Positions 37,314 to 46,809 of a stretch of DNA of 64,000 nucleotides are shown here, piece by piece. Numbering within the stretch: the stretch's first letter is position 1; every line of letters begins with the position of its first letter. The stretch is from Aquabacterium parvum (GTDB taxonomy: Bacteria > Pseudomonadota > Gammaproteobacteria > Burkholderiales > Burkholderiaceae_C), in the NCBI RefSeq assembly GCF_001447195.1, contig NZ_LFRI01000284.1, positions 1 to 64,000 on the forward strand. Direction: 5' to 3'. The notes below the pieces were generated by a model. It was not told where the DNA came from. It saw only the letters and a program-made list of their open reading frames with translations, and did no database searches. Made by a program: the position numbers and the translations under genes.

Positions 37314-39329
37314 ATGTTTCACCGTGCCGTTTTGCCGGCCTGCCTGAGTGCGACCTTGATCGCACCGGTCTGGTCACAGGAGCTCACCCTCCCCGAGGTC
37401 CGGGTGCAAGCCCCCAGCCTGCCGCCGCCGCAGCAGCGCAGCCTGCGAATCCAGGGGCAGGACGCACATGACGACCCTGCCGAACAGCTGCGGCAGGTCA
37501 ACGGCGTGCGCGTGATGCGCCAGGCTGGCACCTCAGGCCTGGTGTCGGTGCAAGGCCTCAGCGGCTCGCGCGTGCCGGTGCTGCTCGATGGCCTGTCGAT
37601 CGACGGGGCCTGCAACCACGGCATGGACCCGGCCACGTCCTACCTGACGCTCGACAGCATCGACCGGCTCACGGTGCTCAAGGGCCCGACCACCGTCCGG
37701 CACGCAGGCGTGTTCGGCGGTGCCGTGCTGGCCGAACGCAAGCAACCCGCCAGCGATCAAGCACCGGGGGCGAGTTGGCAGGCACAGGTCGGCCGCTTCG
37801 GCGAGCGGATGCTGGCGGCCGAGGCCCTGCTCAACACCGAGCCCGCCTGGGCACGCGTCAACAGCCGCCACAGCGAACGCGACGACTACCGCGATGGCCA
37901 GGGACGCCGCGTGCCCTCCCGCTTCGAAAAGCGCCAGACGATGGCCGACTTCGGCTGGCGCATCAGCGAGCACCAGACGCTGAGCGCCGACGTGGCACAC
38001 AGCAACGGCCAGTCCGTCTACCCGGCCTTTCACATGGATGGCACGGCCTTTCGGCAAGACCGCCTGGGCGCCGGCTGGCAAGCCCGAGAGCTCAACCCAT
38101 GGCTGGAGCAGCTGCAGCTTCGGTGGATGGCCCAGCGCATTCACCACGCCATGGACAACCACAGCCTGCGGGCCATGGCGCCCCTGACCTACGACGGCGA
38201 GGCGCGCATCCGCGAGGACATGGTCCAGGACGTGACCAGGCGCCAGCTCAAGGCCGAGGCCGTGCTGCGCCTGACCGATGCACAGCGCCTGACCCTGGGC
38301 AGCCACTGGGGCAGCGACGACCACGATGCCACCAACCACCTGAGCAGCGAGGCCTGCATCGACTTCGGCGTGCCCATGTGCTTTCAACAGGACCCGGGCC
38401 TGCAGCCCTATTACCAGGTGCGCCAGCGCAAAGCCGGCTTGTACGCCGAATGGAACCTGGACCTCGACGCCTGGCAGCTGACGCTGGGCAGCCGCCGCGA
38501 TCAGGTGGACACGCGCACGGGCGCGATCCGCAGCTTCGCGGTGAACCCGGTGGCCAAGACCGGCGAGAACGGTCGCAGCGAACACGGCTTGAGCCAGCAC
38601 GTCGCGCGCCTGAGCTGGCAGCTGGCCGATGCCTGGCGCACGCACCTGGCCTGGGGCCAGTCGCAGCGGGCACCCGACCCCATCGAGGTGGGCAGCGTGG
38701 ACGCCCTGAAGCTCGCGCCCGAAACCAACCGCGAGCTGCACGCCGGTTTGAGCGGGGCATCGGGTCCGTGGCAGCTGACCTTCGACGCCTTCCACAGCCG
38801 CATCGACGACTTCATCTTGCTGACCAGTGGCACCACCGCGCGCAACGTGCGGGCCAGGCGCGTGGGCTGGGAGCTCGAAGGCCGCTGGCAATGGAGCCCG
38901 AGCTGGTCCAGCGCAGCCGCCTTCAGCCGGGTGCGCGCCGACAACCTCAGCGAGCGTCGCCCGCTGGCACAAACGCCCCCGCACGAGCTGCGACTGAACA
39001 CCGACTGGCGCTCAGGCCCCTGGCAAGCCCGCGTTGAATGGCGCGGCTCGGCGCGGCAAGACCGGTACGCGTTCAACCAGGGCAACACCAATGGCCTGGA
39101 CGTCAACGAGGCCACGCCTGGCTTCAGCGTCGTCAACGCGTCCGTTCGTCGTCAACTGCCATGGCAGGCCAGCCTGGCCGTCGGGGTGGACAACGCATTC
39201 GACCGCTCCTACGTTGAACACATCAACCACAGCATCGACCGCAGCTGGGGCTCGCTGGGCTCCACGCTGAGCACCCGGGTGCCGGAACCTGGCCGCCGCT
39301 GGTGGGTCAAGTGGGTCCAGCAACTTTGA
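37314..39329 (+). CDS. OprC-like TonB-dependent copper receptor
   Basis: A 671-residue outer-membrane receptor with a short signal peptide, plug domain and 22-strand barrel. In the plug, DGACNHGMDPATSYL carries Cys100-x3-Met104, the CxxxM element that binds copper in OprC; the barrel HxM partner is not obvious (an FHMDG occurs near residue 242). Ends in WWVKWVQQL rather than a terminal Phe. Flanked by PEP-CTERM proteins and a PCuAC chaperone, which supports copper uptake. Confidence 0.87.
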   Translation: MFHRAVLPACLSATLIAPVWSQELTLPEVRVQAPSLPPPQQRSLRIQGQDAHDDPAEQLRQVNGVRVMRQAGTSGLVSVQGLSGSRVPVLLDGLSIDGACNHGMDPATSYLTLDSIDRLTVLKGPTTVRHAGVFGGAVLAERKQPASDQAPGASWQAQVGRFGERMLAAEALLNTEPAWARVNSRHSERDDYRDGQGRRVPSRFEKRQTMADFGWRISEHQTLSADVAHSNGQSVYPAFHMDGTAFRQDRLGAGWQARELNPWLEQLQLRWMAQRIHHAMDNHSLRAMAPLTYDGEARIREDMVQDVTRRQLKAEAVLRLTDAQRLTLGSHWGSDDHDATNHLSSEACIDFGVPMCFQQDPGLQPYYQVRQRKAGLYAEWNLDLDAWQLTLGSRRDQVDTRTGAIRSFAVNPVAKTGENGRSEHGLSQHVARLSWQLADAWRTHLAWGQSQRAPDPIEVGSVDALKLAPETNRELHAGLSGASGPWQLTFDAFHSRIDDFILLTSGTTARNVRARRVGWELEGRWQWSPSWSSAAAFSRVRADNLSERRPLAQTPPHELRLNTDWRSGPWQARVEWRGSARQDRYAFNQGNTNGLDVNEATPGFSVVNASVRRQLPWQASLAVGVDNAFDRSYVEHINHSIDRSWGSLGSTLSTRVPEPGRRWWVKWVQQL

Positions 39330-39372
39330 TGGCAGGATGACACCTGCTGCTTTGCCCCTCAAGGAGACCGCC

Positions 39373-39885
39373 ATGAAGAACCAACGCATCACCACCCCAT
39401 CCCGTCGCCTGATCGCGGCGGCCCTGCTTGGCATGGCCGGCACGGCCTGGTCCCAAGTTGCGGTCAGCGACGCCTGGGTGCGCGCCACCGTGCCCGGCCA
39501 GCAGGCCACCGGCATGTTCGCCAACCTCACGGCCAAGCAGGACAGCAAGCTCGTCGGGGGCAGCTCGCCCGTGGCGGGCACGGTCGAAGTCCATGAGATG
39601 AAGATGGAAGGCGACGTGATGAAGATGCGCGCCATCGCATCGCTGCCGCTGCCTGCCGGGCAAGCGGTGTCGCTCAAGCCCGGCTCGTACCACATCATGC
39701 TGATGGGCCTGAAAAAGCCCCTGCCCGACGGCAGCACCGTGCCGATCAAGCTCGTCGTGGAAGACGCTCAGAAGAAGCAATCGACCATCGACGTCAAGGT
39801 GCCGGTCAAGAAGATGGGCCCGGCCACGGCCGCCGAAGGGCATGGCCATGACCACGGGCACGACCACGGCCATCACAAGCACTGA
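39373..39885 (+). CDS. PCu(A)C periplasmic copper chaperone
   Basis: 170 residues. A signal peptide ends AWSQ. The exact family copper motif H-x10-M-x21-H-x-M is present as His74, Met85, His107 and Met109. PCuAC proteins hold Cu(I) in the periplasm and deliver it, for example to cytochrome oxidase. The C-terminus adds a His-rich tail, GHGHDHGHDHGHHKH, that could buffer more metal. AAGGAG lies upstream of the ATG. It follows the copper receptor by 43 bp. Confidence 0.93.
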   Translation: MKNQRITTPSRRLIAAALLGMAGTAWSQVAVSDAWVRATVPGQQATGMFANLTAKQDSKLVGGSSPVAGTVEVHEMKMEGDVMKMRAIASLPLPAGQAVSLKPGSYHIMLMGLKKPLPDGSTVPIKLVVEDAQKKQSTIDVKVPVKKMGPATAAEGHGHDHGHDHGHHKH

Positions 39886-39921
39886 TCGGGCTGCAAAGGA
39901 CCCCACGCCACAGCGCGGCCT

Positions 39922-42105
39922 TCAGAACCGCACGCTCAGCGTGGTGTGCGCTTGTCGCCCGGGCATGGGGTAGTAGGTCTGGCTGAATGCGAGGGTGCTG
40001 TAGCGCTCGTCAAACAGGTTGTTCACCCCCAAGGCCAGCTCGATGTCGTCCTGGCGGTAGCGCACCACGGCGTCCACCACCTGGTGGGCGCGCAGGCGAG
40101 CCAGCGGCGGGCCGCCCGCATTGGAGGCGCCGCTGACGTTGTCCGCATTGCCATCGCGACGCGGGCCCACGTGGCGCACCGACAGCGCCGACTGCCAGGC
40201 GGGGCTGGGCTGCCAGCCCAGCGTGAGGCTGGCCGTGGTTCGGGCCACGAGCGGGATGTCACCCGCTCGCCCCGCCAGGCTGGGCACCAGGTAGCTGACC
40301 ATGCCGTTCAGCCGCCAGTTGCGTGCAGGCTGCCAGCGCCCCGACAGCTCCACGCCTTGGCGACGCGAGGCCTCGTCGCGATTGCGGTTGAGTTCATCGC
40401 CTGCGGCATCACGGCCGTAGTAGATCTCGTCTTGCAGGCGCATGTCGAACCAGGTCACGGACCAAGACAACCGCTCGCCTGCGCGTTGGCGCCAGCCCAG
40501 CTCCTGCGTGACGCCACGCTGCGGACGCAAGGTGTCGGCCGCCTTGTTGAGCTCGTCGAGGTTGGGCGCGCGGAAGGTGCCGTTGCGGCGAACGAAGAAA
40601 CTGGTGTCGGCCCCCGCCTGCCAATTGATGCCGATTTCGCCAAGGCGGTTGAACCAATCGCCCGCGACCGGCGCTTGCGTGTCCTCGTAAGCGTAGGGCG
40701 AACACACCAGGACCGGGAAAGGCGCAAAAGTGCAGTCGCGTGACCACTTCTGGCTTTGGCGGGTGGACTCGAAGTGATCCCATCTCACCCCCGCCTGAAC
40801 GGTGACCGCTCGGTGAGGCCTGAGCGTGGTGGCCAGCGTCCAGGCACTGGCGGCCGCCTCACCCTGCAAGCGGGTGTGGTCCGGCGTGCTGGCGGGCAGG
40901 TCCCAGCGGGCGTATTCACCATCCATGCGGCTCCACCCCCAGGTCACTTCCTGCCGCAGACCAGCCAGCTCGGTGCCCAGGCGGTGGCTGAGCCGGTGGT
41001 CCCAGCGCTCGGACGTGGTCCTTTGTTCCTGATCGGCCAGTGGGCGGCTGGCGTCGACCCCGATGTAGAACGGGTTGACTCGCTCGCGGTGGCTGCTCGC
41101 CCAGGTGAGTTGCCCGATCGCCCCGAAGTCCAGGCTCGCACCCAGGTCCTGCCGATCCAGGTCGGTGCGCCCGCCATCCAGCGGCGAACGCGTGGCACGC
41201 AGCTCGCGCTCGCTGCCCGACTCGAACACATCGCGCGAGACCGGGCCTGGCAAGCCGTAGCGATCGCGCTGGCGCACCAGGCGCGCCAGCGCATCGGCTT
41301 TGGCGCCGCCGACCGAGCCCTGCCAACGCAGGCTCAGCGCCGCGCGCATGCTGTCGAATTCGCCGTTGTCGCGCCAACCCGGGTCACGGCCTCGGTGCAG
41401 CTGGAGCACGGGTGTCCATGCGCCGGCCTGGGCGGCCAGTTGCACGTCCCCGATGCGCTCGCCCAAGGTGCCCAAGCGCAACCGCGCGCGACCTCGCTGC
41501 TCGCCTTCGTCGAGCTCGGGCATGGTGGTGATGCGAACCACACCTGCCACGGCGCCACTGCCGTGCTCGATGGCGCCACCGCCCCGGTCCACCTCGATCT
41601 GCCTGACTTCGCTCAGGGACAGCGACGACAGGTTGGCGCCCGACAGGTCGTTCTCGTTGATGACCACGCCATCGACCACGATCAGCACGTTGCTGCTGGC
41701 GGTTGCGCCCATGCCGCGCATGTCCAGGGTGGCGCTGCGGTCGTTACCGAAGTAGCTCTGCAGCGCCAGGTTGGCCTCGGTGGCCAGCAGGTCGGACACC
41801 GAGCTCGCGCTGGCGCGAGCGATGTCCCGCGCCGTGATCACCGTGACGTTGCGCGTGGCAGCGAGCGATGCATCGGCCGCCTGGGCCGCATCGCTCGCCC
41901 GCACGCTGACCTCGGGCAAGGTGGCCTCCGCGCTCGCGACCTGGGATGCAGCAGGGGCCTGGGCAGGTGCCGCAGCGGACTGCGCCTGGGCCACGCCCGA
42001 GGCCACCGCCAACGCCAGGCCGCAGGCCTTCGCAACACGCCGTGTCGGCATCACGCGCCCTGACCAACTGGCCAGGGACCGGGCCGCGAGCGGGCCGCCA
42101 CTCAT
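39922..42105 (-). CDS. BtuB-like TonB-dependent cobalamin receptor
   Basis: A 727-residue outer-membrane receptor with signal peptide, plug ([60 protein letters not shown]) and barrel ending in TTLSVRF with terminal Phe. The start at 42105 overlaps the stop of the upstream PEP-CTERM gene (ATGA); Met19 at 42051 is an alternative. The cobalamin riboswitch upstream of that gene places both under B12 control, so cobalamin or cobinamide uptake is the likely role. Confidence 0.87.
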   Translation of the reverse strand: MSGGPLAARSLASWSGRVMPTRRVAKACGLALAVASGVAQAQSAAAPAQAPAASQVASAEATLPEVSVRASDAAQAADASLAATRNVTVITARDIARASASSVSDLLATEANLALQSYFGNDRSATLDMRGMGATASSNVLIVVDGVVINENDLSGANLSSLSLSEVRQIEVDRGGGAIEHGSGAVAGVVRITTMPELDEGEQRGRARLRLGTLGERIGDVQLAAQAGAWTPVLQLHRGRDPGWRDNGEFDSMRAALSLRWQGSVGGAKADALARLVRQRDRYGLPGPVSRDVFESGSERELRATRSPLDGGRTDLDRQDLGASLDFGAIGQLTWASSHRERVNPFYIGVDASRPLADQEQRTTSERWDHRLSHRLGTELAGLRQEVTWGWSRMDGEYARWDLPASTPDHTRLQGEAAASAWTLATTLRPHRAVTVQAGVRWDHFESTRQSQKWSRDCTFAPFPVLVCSPYAYEDTQAPVAGDWFNRLGEIGINWQAGADTSFFVRRNGTFRAPNLDELNKAADTLRPQRGVTQELGWRQRAGERLSWSVTWFDMRLQDEIYYGRDAAGDELNRNRDEASRRQGVELSGRWQPARNWRLNGMVSYLVPSLAGRAGDIPLVARTTASLTLGWQPSPAWQSALSVRHVGPRRDGNADNVSGASNAGGPPLARLRAHQVVDAVVRYRQDDIELALGVNNLFDERYSTLAFSQTYYPMPGRQAHTTLSVRF

Positions 42106-43691
42106 CGCTGCGATCGGCGACGCAGGGCGGTGACACCCGCCACGCCCAACAGCCCCGCCAGCACCATCGCCAGCGACGAGGCCTCAGGCACCGCTGTCGT
42201 CACGGCCAGGTTGTCGATGGCGAAGTAAGCCGGCGTGTTCATGCCGAAGTCACCGTTGTCGGACGAGCTCAGCTCGAACTTCAACGCCGAGACGGCACCC
42301 AGCGAGCCCAGGTTCACGCTGGCCCAGTTGCCGACCACGTAATCAAGGCCGTTGTCGGCGAAGCGGTAGTCGGCCAGGTAGAAGTCCACGCGGCCGGTTT
42401 CCTGGTCGGCCGCGTTCAGGCCGATGAAGGTGAGCTTGAGGAAGTCGGCGTCGTCGCCGCTGGCACCACCGAACTTCTTGGCGAACGAGTCACCCTGCAG
42501 CATCGACAACGCCGTGTAAGTGGTGTTACTCACGTCGACGCTGGCGAGCTCTGCCGGCGCCTCGAAGCGGATCACGGGCGAGCCCAGGTAGGCCAGAGCG
42601 TAGTTGGCCGAGCCACCAGCGCCCGAGCCGGCGTAGGCGCTGAACTGGTTTTCGAAGCCGGGCGTGGTGGTGTCGGTCTGGTTGGAATAGGTCCAGCCGC
42701 TCCAGCAGCAGCCCCATCCGTAATCGGCGAAATCGTGGTTGAAGCTGGCGGCGCCACTGACGAAAGCGGTCGAGGTGCCGGGGAAGAAATGGCTGCCCGG
42801 GCTCAAGGGCAGGTCGTCGAAGGTGCTGACGGTCAGCGCGGCGTGGGCGCCCGAGGCCAGGCTGGCGCCGATGAGCGCCGCAGCGGCGACACGACGACGG
42901 CGCAGCACAGCCAGGGCCAGCAGGCCCACGCCCATCAACGCCCAGGTCTGGGGCTCAGGCACGGGCGCAAAGTGGATGACACCCACGGCGTCGAGGTCGA
43001 AGCCACCGCTGCCCGTGGTCGGGTACGGGTCATAGATGGCGTGCGGGCCGCCGGCAGAGGCGGGGAAGTTGTCGAACTCCTGGCCACGACCGATGACGTC
43101 GACGATGCGCACGAAGCGCACGTTGTCCACGTCCAGGCCCGCGGTGCCGGCCAGCGCGTCCAGGTCGAAAGGCGTGCCGAAACCCTGGCGGTACTTGCCG
43201 GCCAGGCCGTCGATGTTGGTCGGGTCGATGTTGCCGAAGCCACCCACGGGTGCGGGCGTGAACGAGTAACTGGGGAAGCGGAAGAAGTCGACGCCGTTGG
43301 ACGAGACCTCGACGAAAGCCAGCTCCAGGAAGGTGTCGCTGAAACTGTTTTCGAACACCGCGAAGTCGGCGCCAGCGCCGTTGTAGATCGCGCCACCAAA
43401 GGTCAGGGTGATGCGGCCAGCGTCACCCAGCACGACGATGTCGGTGGAGGTGCCTTGGGCCTTGCCCAAAGCCTTCTCTGGCGTCTTCCATTGCGCGTCG
43501 ACGTTGGGGCCAGGCAGGTAGTCCTCCCAGCCGGTGGCCCATTGCACGAAGGACGCGCTGTCCTTGCTGATGGCGGTGGAGCCGGGTTTGCCGGCAGCCG
43601 GGGCAAAAGGGCCCGCCGCATGGGCCTGAGCCATGCAGGCCAGGGCCAGGGTGGCCGCACAGGCCGGGACTGAGAGAAGCTTGAATCGCAT
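42102..43691 (-). CDS. Double PEP-CTERM protein with DUF4465 half
   Basis: 529 residues that read as two exosortase substrates in one frame. First half: signal peptide (1-26), beta-rich domain, PEP-CTERM signal [13 protein letters not shown] at 244 with RRRR at 264-267. The same Arg cluster then serves as the n-region of a second signal-peptide-like stretch (268-284, ending GAHA). Second half (285-500): a DUF4465 domain ([41 protein letters not shown]), then VPEASS, a hydrophobic stretch and RRRSQR. No Met or stop separates them. Good ribosome site GGAGGA. It is the first gene behind the cobalamin riboswitch and is coupled to the BtuB-like receptor. Confidence 0.87.
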   Translation of the reverse strand: MRFKLLSVPACAATLALACMAQAHAAGPFAPAAGKPGSTAISKDSASFVQWATGWEDYLPGPNVDAQWKTPEKALGKAQGTSTDIVVLGDAGRITLTFGGAIYNGAGADFAVFENSFSDTFLELAFVEVSSNGVDFFRFPSYSFTPAPVGGFGNIDPTNIDGLAGKYRQGFGTPFDLDALAGTAGLDVDNVRFVRIVDVIGRGQEFDNFPASAGGPHAIYDPYPTTGSGGFDLDAVGVIHFAPVPEPQTWALMGVGLLALAVLRRRRVAAAALIGASLASGAHAALTVSTFDDLPLSPGSHFFPGTSTAFVSGAASFNHDFADYGWGCCWSGWTYSNQTDTTTPGFENQFSAYAGSGAGGSANYALAYLGSPVIRFEAPAELASVDVSNTTYTALSMLQGDSFAKKFGGASGDDADFLKLTFIGLNAADQETGRVDFYLADYRFADNGLDYVVGNWASVNLGSLGAVSALKFELSSSDNGDFGMNTPAYFAIDNLAVTTAVPEASSLAMVLAGLLGVAGVTALRRRSQR

Positions 43692-43703
43692 GTTGTTCCT
43701 CCG

Positions 43704-43724
43704 GCGCCCACCATCCGTGGGCGC
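43704..43724 (-). promoter_or_regulatory. Hairpin beside the ribosome site, riboswitch output
   Basis: GCGCCCAC and GTGGGCGC form a perfect 8-bp stem directly before GGAGGA and the ATG at 43691. It could be the translational switch of the upstream riboswitch. Confidence 0.5.
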
Positions 43725-43849
43725 ATTCGAGCCAACCGGCCGAACAGTGGGAGAGGAACGAGACAGGCACGCGCACGCCGGGTCGGGCCGCGTGAAAAGG
43801 CCGAAGGCGTGTCGTCACCGCCTCGCCGCCCACCGCAGCAACCGGGTCC

Positions 43850-44030
43850 ATGCTCCAGGCCGGTCTCCGGGCTCGCGAGCGCCTTGTGGCGCCAGCGATC
43901 CGCCTTCCCATGCTTCGCAGCACAGTGGCACCGTGGATCGCCTTGACTCGCTTCACCGTTGCGGGGGCAGCGTCGGGATCAGCAGACCGAAGGGCCTGCG
44001 CACCGAACTTCCCGTTTCACCCTTGCAAAC
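43850..44030 (-). ncRNA. Cobalamin (B12) riboswitch
   Basis: Read on the minus strand, three hallmarks appear in the right order: GGTGAAACGGGAAGTTCGG (about 44003-44021), CTGCCCCCGCAACGGTGAAG (43951-43970), and the B12 box AGCCCGGAGACCGGCCT (43857-43873). The gene that follows is the double PEP-CTERM protein, then the BtuB-like receptor, so bound cobalamin should shut them down. A -10-like TACAAT lies at 44068-44073 just upstream. Confidence 0.93.
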
Positions 44031-44113
44031 CGCTCGCGCGGCCCCAAGGACACCTGAGGCGGGGCGGATTGTAAGGGCGCTCCTGGGGTTTGCCCAGCCC
44101 CGCGTTCCAGGCC

Positions 44114-44977
44114 TCAGGCTTGCCGACGTTCCGCGTGCGTCACGTCGACCAAAGAGGTGCGCAGCCAAGTGCTCAGTTGCGCCAACACCTCGCCTCGCTC
44201 ACGCTCGTTGAGGATTTCATGGGCCAGCTCGGGGAAGGCCCTTGCGGTGCACAGGCTCGCAGGCAAGGCCTGAGACAGCCGCAGCGAGCCCACGGGGCTG
44301 ACGCAACGGTCCTGCCCGGACCACATCAACAAGGTTGGCACCTGCCATGCCGAGGCACGCGCCAGCACCAGCTGGCCCGCATCGGCGATGAAGCGTCCCA
44401 GCAAGCCGCTGATGCGGTCGTGAACCATGGGGTCTTGCAAATAGGCCTGCACCACCGCCGGGTCGTTGCAGATCCATTCGGGCTTGAGCCCGTTGTTCAC
44501 GCACAGGTGCGGCAGCAGGCGAGGTGCCACCGCCAGCAAGGCCTTTTGCACGGCGCTCAGCCCGGGGTCGATGGCAGGCGACGACAGCACCACCCCGTCA
44601 ACCGGCCGGCTCCAGGCAGCAGGCTCGGGCCCAACGGCCTCGGCCACGAAACGCGCCACCACCAGGCCGCCCAGGCTGTGACCGATCAACACGAACGGGC
44701 GCGCAGCATCGGTGCACCGCACCTCTTCGATGAACGCGCCCAGGTCTCGCAACAGGCTGTCGGGCTGGGCGATGTCGCCCCGGCGACCACCCGATTGGCC
44801 ATGGCCCCGGTGATCGAAGCCGCGCACATCCCAGCCCTGGGCCACGAGGTGCTCGGCCACGTGCTCGTAGCGACCGATGTGTTCGCCCAGGCCGTGCACC
44901 AGCACAGCGGTGCCCAGGGCCGGTGCGGGGGCACGCCACAGGCGGGTGTGCAGGGTCAGGCCGTCGGAAGTCTTCAT
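44114..44977 (-). CDS. Alpha/beta hydrolase, monoacylglycerol lipase-like
   Basis: A 287-residue serine hydrolase of the lysophospholipase/monoglyceride lipase type: oxyanion region VLVHGLGEHIGRYEHVA, nucleophile GHSLGG, Asp in SGQDRCVSP and His in FPELAHEILNE. No signal peptide. Its ATG overlaps the stop of glpD by 4 bp, so it probably supplies glycerol from acylglycerols to the GlpK/GlpD route. Confidence 0.9.
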   Translation of the reverse strand: MKTSDGLTLHTRLWRAPAPALGTAVLVHGLGEHIGRYEHVAEHLVAQGWDVRGFDHRGHGQSGGRRGDIAQPDSLLRDLGAFIEEVRCTDAARPFVLIGHSLGGLVVARFVAEAVGPEPAAWSRPVDGVVLSSPAIDPGLSAVQKALLAVAPRLLPHLCVNNGLKPEWICNDPAVVQAYLQDPMVHDRISGLLGRFIADAGQLVLARASAWQVPTLLMWSGQDRCVSPVGSLRLSQALPASLCTARAFPELAHEILNERERGEVLAQLSTWLRTSLVDVTHAERRQA

Positions 44978-46611
44978 GCTGGCAGGTCCTCGTGGATCGT
45001 GTGGGGGGCGGCGGCGTTCGACGCCGGGAACATGGCCGAGCTCACAGCCCCGCCCAAGGCAAGGGGGCGCTGGTGTGCGAACCAATGCGCCACCGCCTCG
45101 CGCTGCGACGGCGTGAGGTGCAGGCCCAGCTTGCTGCGTCGCCACAGCACGTCGTCGGCGCAGGTGGCCCACTCGCTTCGCATCAGGTGGCGCAACTCGG
45201 CCTCGTGCACCCCCGGCACCACTTCGGCACCCAGGTCGGCCATGCAACGGGCGGCCCCCAGCACCAGCTCGATGCGCGAGCCGTGTGCGTGGGCCAGGCG
45301 GTGCGCGAGGTTGGCGGGCAGCCAAGGGTGGCGCCCGCACAGCGCCAGCACAAAACGCGAGAAGTCTTCGTCAGGGCGCCCTGTCACCGGGGTCCACGCC
45401 GAAAGGTCGCCGCCCGGCAGGCTGGCGCCTCGCGTCCAGGCCGGACGATTCACGCCCAGCTGACGGCACACCGTGGTCGCGGCGTCCTCGGCCAATTGGC
45501 GGTAGGTGGTGATCTTGCCGCCCCAGACCGTCAGCAAAGGCGCGGCGCGTTCGTCCTGCTCGAGCAGGTAGTCGCGGGTGACGGCAGACGGGTCACCTGA
45601 GGCGTCATCCAGCAAAGGGCGCACGCCGGAGTACGTCCAGACCACGTCGCTGGGACGGATGGGCTGCGCCAGGTAGCGGCTGGCCTGCTCGCACAGGTAG
45701 GCCACCTCGTCGGCCTCGCAGCGCGCATCCAGCGGGTCATGGACCTCCTGGTCGGTCGTGCCGATGAGGGTGAAGTCGCGCTCGTAGGGGATGGCGAAGA
45801 TGATGCGGCCATCGGGGTTCTGGAAGATGTAGGCGTGGTCGTGCTCGAACTGGCGCGGCACGACGATGTGGCTGCCTTTGACCAGGCGCAGGCTGCGCGA
45901 AGCCAGGCGTTCGCCACCAGGCGCGTGGGCCACGTCGCGCAGGAAGCGCTCGGCCCAGGGTCCGGCCGCGTTGACCAGGGCGCGGGCGCGCACGTGGCGC
46001 ACGCCGTCGGCGCCCTGCAGGGTGGCCAGCCAGTGCGTCTCGCCCCGCTCTGCCCTCACGCAGCGGGTGCGGGTGAGCACGGCAGCACCCCGTTCGCGCG
46101 CGTCGATGGCGTTGAGCACGACCAGGCGGGCGTCGTCCACCCAGCCGTCGGAGTAAACGAAACCACGCTTGAAGTGCGGGTGCAGCGGCACGCCCAGTTG
46201 CGAGCGGCGCAGGTCGACGCCCCCGGAGCCGGGCAGCACCTCGCGGCGGGCCAGGTGGTCATAAAAGAACAGGCCCAGGCGGATCAACCAGGCGGGCCGC
46301 ATGCCGGGGTCGTGGGGCAGCACGAAGCGCAGCGGCCACATGATGTGCGGCGCGCTGCGCAGCAGCACCTCGCGCTCGCCCAGGGCCTTGCGCACCAGCC
46401 CGAACTCGCGGTGCTCCAGGTAACGCAAGCCCCCGTGGATCAGCTTGGTGGACGCCGACGAGGTGTGGCTGGCCAGGTCGTCCTGCTCGACCAGGCAGAC
46501 CGACAGGCCCCGGCCCGCCAGGTCGCGCGCGATGCCGACGCCATTGATGCCGCCCCCGACCACGAGGACGTCGTGTTCGGTCGGCGGGGGAAAGGGGACA
46601 GGGGCGTTCAT
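44974..46611 (-). CDS. glpD: Glycerol-3-phosphate dehydrogenase GlpD
   Basis: A 545-residue FAD enzyme that oxidises glycerol-3-phosphate to dihydroxyacetone phosphate and feeds electrons to quinone at the inner membrane. The FAD-binding VLVVGGGINGVGIARDLAGR is near the N-terminus, followed by SSASTKLIHGGLRYLEHREF and GTTDQEVHDP. Usual length, with the GlpD C-terminal domain (SEWATCADDVLWRRSKLGLH). Divergent from glpR over repeated TTCGTT sites and coupled to the lipase gene. Confidence 0.96.
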   Translation of the reverse strand: MNAPVPFPPPTEHDVLVVGGGINGVGIARDLAGRGLSVCLVEQDDLASHTSSASTKLIHGGLRYLEHREFGLVRKALGEREVLLRSAPHIMWPLRFVLPHDPGMRPAWLIRLGLFFYDHLARREVLPGSGGVDLRRSQLGVPLHPHFKRGFVYSDGWVDDARLVVLNAIDARERGAAVLTRTRCVRAERGETHWLATLQGADGVRHVRARALVNAAGPWAERFLRDVAHAPGGERLASRSLRLVKGSHIVVPRQFEHDHAYIFQNPDGRIIFAIPYERDFTLIGTTDQEVHDPLDARCEADEVAYLCEQASRYLAQPIRPSDVVWTYSGVRPLLDDASGDPSAVTRDYLLEQDERAAPLLTVWGGKITTYRQLAEDAATTVCRQLGVNRPAWTRGASLPGGDLSAWTPVTGRPDEDFSRFVLALCGRHPWLPANLAHRLAHAHGSRIELVLGAARCMADLGAEVVPGVHEAELRHLMRSEWATCADDVLWRRSKLGLHLTPSQREAVAHWFAHQRPLALGGAVSSAMFPASNAAAPHTIHEDLPA

Positions 46612-46664
46612 GGCTTGGAGGTTTTCATGCAGTGCAACAGACGGCCGCCATCACAGCGGCCCAC

Positions 46665-46780
46665 AAACGAAAGCGCGTTTTATTCGTTTTGATCGCGTTG
46701 CATTTTCGTTATCCCGAATGAACAAGTCAAGCACCGGCGCGTAGACTCGCGTTTGTTCGCTCGGCCTGTTCGTTTTTTCG
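46665..46780. promoter_or_regulatory. GlpR-type operator array between glpD and glpR
   Basis: TTCGTT-type elements recur: AAACGAAA (46665-46672), TATTCGTTTT (46681-46690), TTTTCGTTA (46703-46711), GTTTGTTCG (46751-46759) and TGTTCGTTTTTTCG (46767-46780). TTCG-containing repeats of this kind bind DeoR-family GlpR regulators. They occupy the divergent promoter region. Confidence 0.65.
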
Positions 46781-46809
46781 CCGGCCAACAAAAACCGCGC
46801 CACCCCACC

